Positions 58,809-64,000 of a stretch of DNA of 64,000 bases are shown piece after piece. Both the position numbers and the translations under genes were made by a program. Every line of letters begins with the position of its first letter. Positions within the stretch are counted from its first letter, which is position 1. The stretch lies in the NCBI RefSeq assembly GCF_001659605.2, contig NC_035164.2:8295038-8359037 (forward strand), in the 5' to 3' direction. Below the pieces are notes generated by a model. That model ran no database searches and was not told the origin of the DNA. It saw nothing but the letters and a program-made list of their open reading frames with translations. This stretch comes from Manihot esculenta. Its lineage: Eukaryota; Streptophyta; Magnoliopsida; Malpighiales; Euphorbiaceae.

Positions 58809-61800
58809 TTAGAAAAGATAAGGGTATTGCTGGAGCATGGACTCCCGTGTCTCCCAAGTGCACTCTTCCATGTTATGGTGGTTCCAAAGGACTTTCACCA
58901 TCGGGATTTCCTTGTTTCTCAGCTTCCTGGTCTGGGTGTCTATGATCCGTACTGGCTGTTCAACATAGGTGAGATTCTCTTGGACCTCCACATCAGGCTC
59001 ACTAAGAACCTTTCTCGGATCTGACACAAATTTCCTCAACATTGAAACATGGAAAATCGGATGGATTCTTTCCATTGAAGCAGGTAAATCCAGCTTGTAT
59101 GACACATTCCCAATCTTTTGTAAGATTTCAAAGGGTCCGATGTACCGTGGAGCCAGTTTACCTTTCCTTCCGAATCGAACCACTCCTTTCATAGGAGACA
59201 TTTTGAGCAATACCAGATCCCCCTCCTGAAACTCTACTTGCCGTCTGCGGATGTCTGCATAACTCTTCTGTCTGCTTGCAGCAGTCTTGATCCTTTCTCT
59301 GATTATGGGTACCACCCTGCTGGTAATCTCTACTAGCTCAGGCCCTGCCAAGGCCTTCTCTCCAACTTCCTCCCAGCAAACAGGTGACCTGCACTTCCTT
59401 CCGTACAAAGCTTCATATGGAGCCATCCCGATGCTAGCATGATGGCTGTTATTGTAGGCAAACTCCACCAAAGGTAGATGCTGCCTCTAAGAACCGCCAA
59501 AGTCCAGCACACACATTCTGAGCATATCCTCGATAGTCTGGATGGTCCTTTCTGACTGTCCATCAGTCTGGGGGTGGAAGGCAGTACTAAAATCCAACCT
59601 AGTACCCATGGCATTCTGCAGACTCCGCCAAAATCTGGAGGTGAACTGGGGCCCTCTATCAGACACTATTGAAACAGGTACCCCATGCAGCCTGACGATC
59701 TCATCAACATATACCTGTGCCAACTTGTCCACAGAATAGCCACTCCTGACAAGGATGAAGTGAGCAGATTTGGTGAGTCTGTCCACAATCACCCATATGG
59801 AGTCCAATCTGTTGGACGCCGCCGGTAACCCCACTACGAAGTCCATAGCTATATTCTCCCATTTCCACTCTGGAATAGGTAGCGGGTTAAGCATTCCAGT
59901 CGGCTTCTGATGTTCCAGCTTCACCCTCTGACACACTTCGCAGGCTGACACAAACTGTGCCACTTCTTTCTTCATCGCTGGCCACCAATAAACTTTCTTT
60001 AGATCTTGATACATCTTGGTGGCTCCGTGGTGAACGCTGTATCTTGCATTATGAGCCTCCCTCATAATGTCTCCTTTTAGCCCTATGTCATCTGGTACAC
60101 ACAATCGACTCCCATAGCGGAGGATCCCCTTACTGTCAAATCTGAACTCACTGTCCTTGCCTGACTGAACAGTCCTGGCAATCTTCACTAACTCTGGGTC
60201 CTCGTGCTGTTTCTGAGCCACTTGCTCCAGAAACACAGGTGTCACTCTCTTCTGGGCCACTAAAGCGCCTGTACCAGACAACTCCAACTGTAGACCTTCA
60301 TCAATGAGCTTGTAAAACTCCTTCACCACTGGTCTCCTCTCTGCCGCGATGTGGGATAGACTGCCTAGTGACTTCCGGCTTAGGGCATCTGCCACAACAT
60401 TCGCCTTACCCGGATGATACTGAATCTTGCAATCATAGTCACTCAGCAGCTCTACCCATCTCCTCTGTCTCAAATTCAAATCTTTTTGACTCAGGATGTA
60501 CTGCAGGCTTTTATGATCTGTAAAGATCTCACATTTTACCCCATAGAGGTAGTGCCTCCACATCTTGAGCGCAAAGATTACTGCTGCCATCTCTAGGTCA
60601 TGTGTGGGGTAATTTAACTCGTGCTTCTTCAGCTGTCTAGAAGCATAAGCAATCACCCTCTCATTCTGCATTAGTACACAACCCAGTCCCACACGGGACG
60701 CATCACAAAAGACTGTAAAGTCTTCCTCACTAGATGGCAGAGCTAACACTGGTGCTGAAGTCAACCTCTTCTTAAGCTCTTCAAAACTCTCTTCGCACTG
60801 GTTGGTCAACACAAACTTTTGATTCTTCCTGGTTAACCTGGTCAGAGGAGCTGCAAATTTTGAGAAGTCCTGGACGAACCTCCTGTAGTAACCTGCCAAA
60901 CCCAAGAAACTCCTGATCTCCGTCACTGAAGTGGGTCTAGGCCAGTTAGCCACAGCTTCTACCTTCTTGGGGTCCACCTCTATTCTATTTTCTGACACCA
61001 CGTGCCCCAAGAATGAAATGCTCCTCAGCCAGAACTCACACTTAGAGAACTTGGCATACAAGCCATGTTCCCTCAAGGTCTGCAAAACCAGCCGCAGATG
61101 ATGGGCATGCTCCTCTGCATTCCTGGAATACACTAAGATATCATCTATGAAGACAATAACGAAGTGATCCAGGTACTAGCTAAACACTCTATTCATGAGA
61201 TCCATGAATGCTGCAGGGGCGTTGGTTAACCCGAACGGCATTACAAGGAACTCAAAATGCCCATATCTGGTCCTGAAAGCTGTCTTCGGCACATCTTCCT
61301 CTCTGATCCTCAACTGATGATACCCTGATCTCAGATCTATTTTGGAGAAACAACCTGCTCCGGCTAGCTGGTCAAATAGATCGTCGATCCTAGGCAATGG
61401 GTACTTGTTCTTGGTAGTGACTTTGTTCAACTGCCTGTAGTCAATACAAAGTCTAAGGGATCCATCCTTCTTTCTCACAAACAAAACTGGTGCACCCCAA
61501 GGTGAGGTGCTCGGTCGGATGAAGCCCTTTTCTACCAGCTCTTGCAACTGTTCTTTCAATTCCTTCAACTCAGCTGGAGCCATCCTGTAGGGAGGAATAG
61601 AGATAGGTCGAGTTCCAGGCATCAGTTCTATCTCGAACTCTATCTCCCTAGCAGGTGGCAAACTTGGCAGCTCGTCTGGGAAGACGTCTAGAAACTCTCT
61701 AACCACTGGCACCGAGGCGGGCTCTCTAACCTGACTGCTAAGCTCTCTCACATGAGCCAAATACCCCTGACATCCCTTCCTAAGCAACCTACGAGCCTGA

Positions 61801-63794
61801 AGAGCTGATATCAGACCTCTAGGTGTACCCCTCCTGTCTCCCCTGAAGACAACCTCTGACCCATCCTGACCTCTGAACCTGACTACCTTGTCTCTGCAGT
61901 CCAAGGTAGCACCATGGGTAGATAACCAGTCCATCCCTAGAATGACGTCAAAATCTGTCAAGTCTAGAACCACAAGGTCGGCGGACAAGCATCTTCCCTC
62001 AACAAACACAGGACTACACTGGCAGACTGACTCTGCCACTGATGGATCACACTTGGGTCCACTGACTCAGAGAGGACACTCTAACTCAGAGATCATCAAC
62101 CCCAACCTCTGGACGGCTCTCGGAGCAATAAAAGAATGAGATGCACCAGGGTCCATCAAGGCATACACATCTGAACAACCAATGACTAAATTACCTGCCA
62201 CCACGGTGTTAGATGCATCTGCCTCCTGCTGAGTCATCGTGAAGATCCGTGCTGGAGCTGATGGACCTTCACCTCTGAAACCTGCTGAAGAAGAGGCTGC
62301 CCCTCTCCCTCTACCTCTGCCACTGGCCTGAGTCGTGGCTGGAGCTGCTGGCTGAGCCACACTGCCAGAAGCTGTCTGCTGAGACTGTGCTCCAAAAGCT
62401 GCCCTAGGACACTCCCGAGCCATGTGTCCCTCTTGCTCGCATCTGAAGCAGGCTGCTGTCCCAGCCCGGCAAACTTCCCTGTGTGGCCTACCACACTTTG
62501 CACAAACTGCATTATCCGCACCAGAGCTCGAGCCACTCCCTAGTCCCAGACTGGACTTGACCTTATTCCAAAACTTGTTCTTCTTCGACTTCTTGGTGGT
62601 ACTGCTCCACCTCTTGCTACCTGAAGCTGCTGCACTAAAAGAAGAAGAGCCTGGGGTCTTAGAACCAGAAGGCTGTGCCACTGACTGCTTAACTGTCCCC
62701 TGAACGATGGCACTGGCCTTCATTTTCCGGGCCATATCCACTATGGCATGAAAGCTCTCCCTATCTGCTGACTGGATCGAGGAGGAATATCTGGAGTGGA
62801 GTTTCATGATATACCTCCTTGACCTTTTCTGGTCCGAGTCAAGATTTTGCCCTGCAAATGGCAACAGCTCCAAGAATCTGTCTGTGAACTCCTCTACACT
62901 CATCTCATCAGTCTGCCTCAACTGCTCAAACTCTATCATCTTCAACTCCCTTAAACTATCTGGGAAAGCCCATCCTGCAAACTCGTTTGCAAACTCTTCC
63001 CAAGACATCCTGTCTACCCTCGGGTTCACATAATTCTTGAACCACACTCGTGCCTTCTTGCACTTAAGCGTGAACCCGGCCATCTGAATGGCTCTACTAT
63101 CATCAGCCCCAATCTCATCTGTGATCACCTTAAGCCTTTCAAGATACACAAATTGGTCATCCCCTTTTTCATACTGAGGGGCACCCAGTTTCATGTAGTC
63201 GGTCATCTTGACCTTGCTCCCACTGGCTGAGCTAGGTCTAGAAGGTTGAGTAAATGGGGCTGCTGGTTCTGTAGGTGGTGGAGGTGGTGCAACATTTTCT
63301 GAGGTAGGGTTTGCTGGGTTTGGATAATAAGGTGGGGGTGGATACATTGGGTATTGTGAATATGGTGGGTAGTAGGGTGGGTATGGCATCTGTGTGGGAT
63401 AAGGGGTGAAACTAGGGTAATCCGATGTACCTCCCATCGAATACCCGGGATTTTGTGAGAAGTGTGGGTAGTGGGATGGCTGAACAAATCCCGAGGCCTG
63501 AGTGCCTCCTTGGGACTCTCCCATTCCCTCTTCTGACATGCTAACTCCCAGACTGCCATCCCTCCTCTGCTCTACATCCATATCATCCCCCAAGTCTTCA
63601 GACATTCCTCCCTGAACTGTTCCCCTCACTGATCTGCTCCTACCCAGATCCAGAGACCTTCTAGGGTCTCTTACTGCTCTTTCTCTGTTAGACCTACTAG
63701 ACATTGCCCTAGGCAATGTAGGAGGACGGGCGCTCATGCCCTCATCCTCAGGTGGCACTCCAGTCAATCGTGCAGATCGACGAGTTCCTCTCAT
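58809..63794 (-). pseudogene. Tekay Gag-Pol of the right D copy, one frame with three premature stops
   Basis: From ATG 63794 to the stop at 58809 the reading frame is colinear over 1662 codons, broken only by TGA at 62067-62069 (Trp of CPLWVSG), TAG at 61176-61178 (Gln of VFSQYLD) and TAG at 59487-59489 (Trp of GGSWRQH). Domains are the same as in E: Gag basic arm, capsid, knuckles (CAKCGRPHREVC, CFRCEQEGHMAREC), protease [19 protein letters not shown] and FIDDIL, RNase H, integrase and chromodomain ([12 protein letters not shown]). All three stops are C-to-T/G-to-A transitions. The product would be cut in protease, RT and integrase, so this copy is dead as written. Confidence 0.94.
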
Positions 63795-64000
63795 CCTGTT
63801 TTCTGAAAGGCAGCACATAACAAGCAAACATTAGCATCATATGGTTCATGTGGGCACACATGAACCCGCATCACAAACATCACATATCATTAATGCACAT
63901 GCATATAATCATGGCATTTCACATCATCATGCAAGACAGGACTCCACATCCTATCCTGGTGGACATGATCTTCCTCTTGTGCTTGACCTTCTATAACATC

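Larger units (their letters stand above)
38817..64000 (-). mobile_element. Tandem Tekay array D: LTR-internal-LTR-internal, right end outside window
   Basis: In plus-strand order: LTR 38817-41145, internal region (with element E nested), LTR 56389-58701, then a second internal region from 58702 past 64000. The middle LTR has a tRNA-iMet primer site on its left (56374-56385) and a polypurine tract on its right (58702-58713), so it serves as 5' LTR of the left copy and 3' LTR of the right copy. The two internal regions differ at many sites and carry different stop codons. The terminal LTR should start near 64056. Confidence 0.9.

Overview
This window is plant nuclear DNA: one intron-containing host gene, then a large stack of transposable elements. 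There are no prokaryotic operons. Gene islands are sparse, intergenic DNA is very AT-rich, and the repeats are plant-type LTR retrotransposons primed by tRNA-iMet and tRNA-Asp. A dicot is likely. A woody Euphorbiaceae-like genome is only a guess from the character of the repeats.

Left third (1-21.6 kb). The window opens in the 3' part of a plus-strand Tekay/Del-type chromovirus LTR (1-1437). A decayed LINE 3' end with a poly(A) tail follows. AT-rich spacer then holds a tRNA-like SINE fragment, a hAT-like MITE and a GC-rich relic. The only convincing host gene is on the minus strand at 7642-14681: a PAM16/TIM16-like subunit of the mitochondrial inner-membrane import motor. It has four coding exons and a 116-residue product, and its first coding exon is just the ATG. 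Beyond it lie AT-rich spacer, a foldback element with pyrimidine-rich microsatellite, a second (inverted) SINE copy and a very old, CpG-depleted LTR.

Right two thirds (21.6-64 kb). Almost all of this is one nest of transposons. An Athila-type element (A, plus strand, LTR 21659-23043) is broken inside gag by a solo Tekay LTR (23208-25394, TSD ATCTT), a MITE (26747-27244) and a defective Tekay element B (minus strand, from 27872). B's 5' LTR is cut by a CACTA element starting at 32948. The CACTA transposase-like gene is cut by a second Athila-type element (C, minus strand, LTR 35901-37624). The 3' leader of C is cut by a tandem Tekay array D (minus strand, from 38817) laid out LTR-internal-LTR-internal, with one LTR shared. 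The gag of the left D copy is cut by a young, complete Tekay element E (plus strand, 44789-54693), with two 2272-bp LTRs and a perfect 5-bp TSD (ACACT). The nests of A, B, CACTA, C and D are all still open at the right edge, so their missing halves should appear beyond 64 kb in reverse order.

How the parts work. The Tekay elements encode one long Gag-PR-RT-RH-IN-chromodomain frame, primed from tRNA-iMet and ending at a polypurine tract preceded by a conserved hairpin. Every gag-pol frame here carries premature stops, frameshifts or deletions, so none looks autonomous as written. The Tekay LTRs share many copies of the 13-bp palindrome TTCGGCGGCCGAA, which contains a GCC-box-like core, clustered on both sides of the TATA box.
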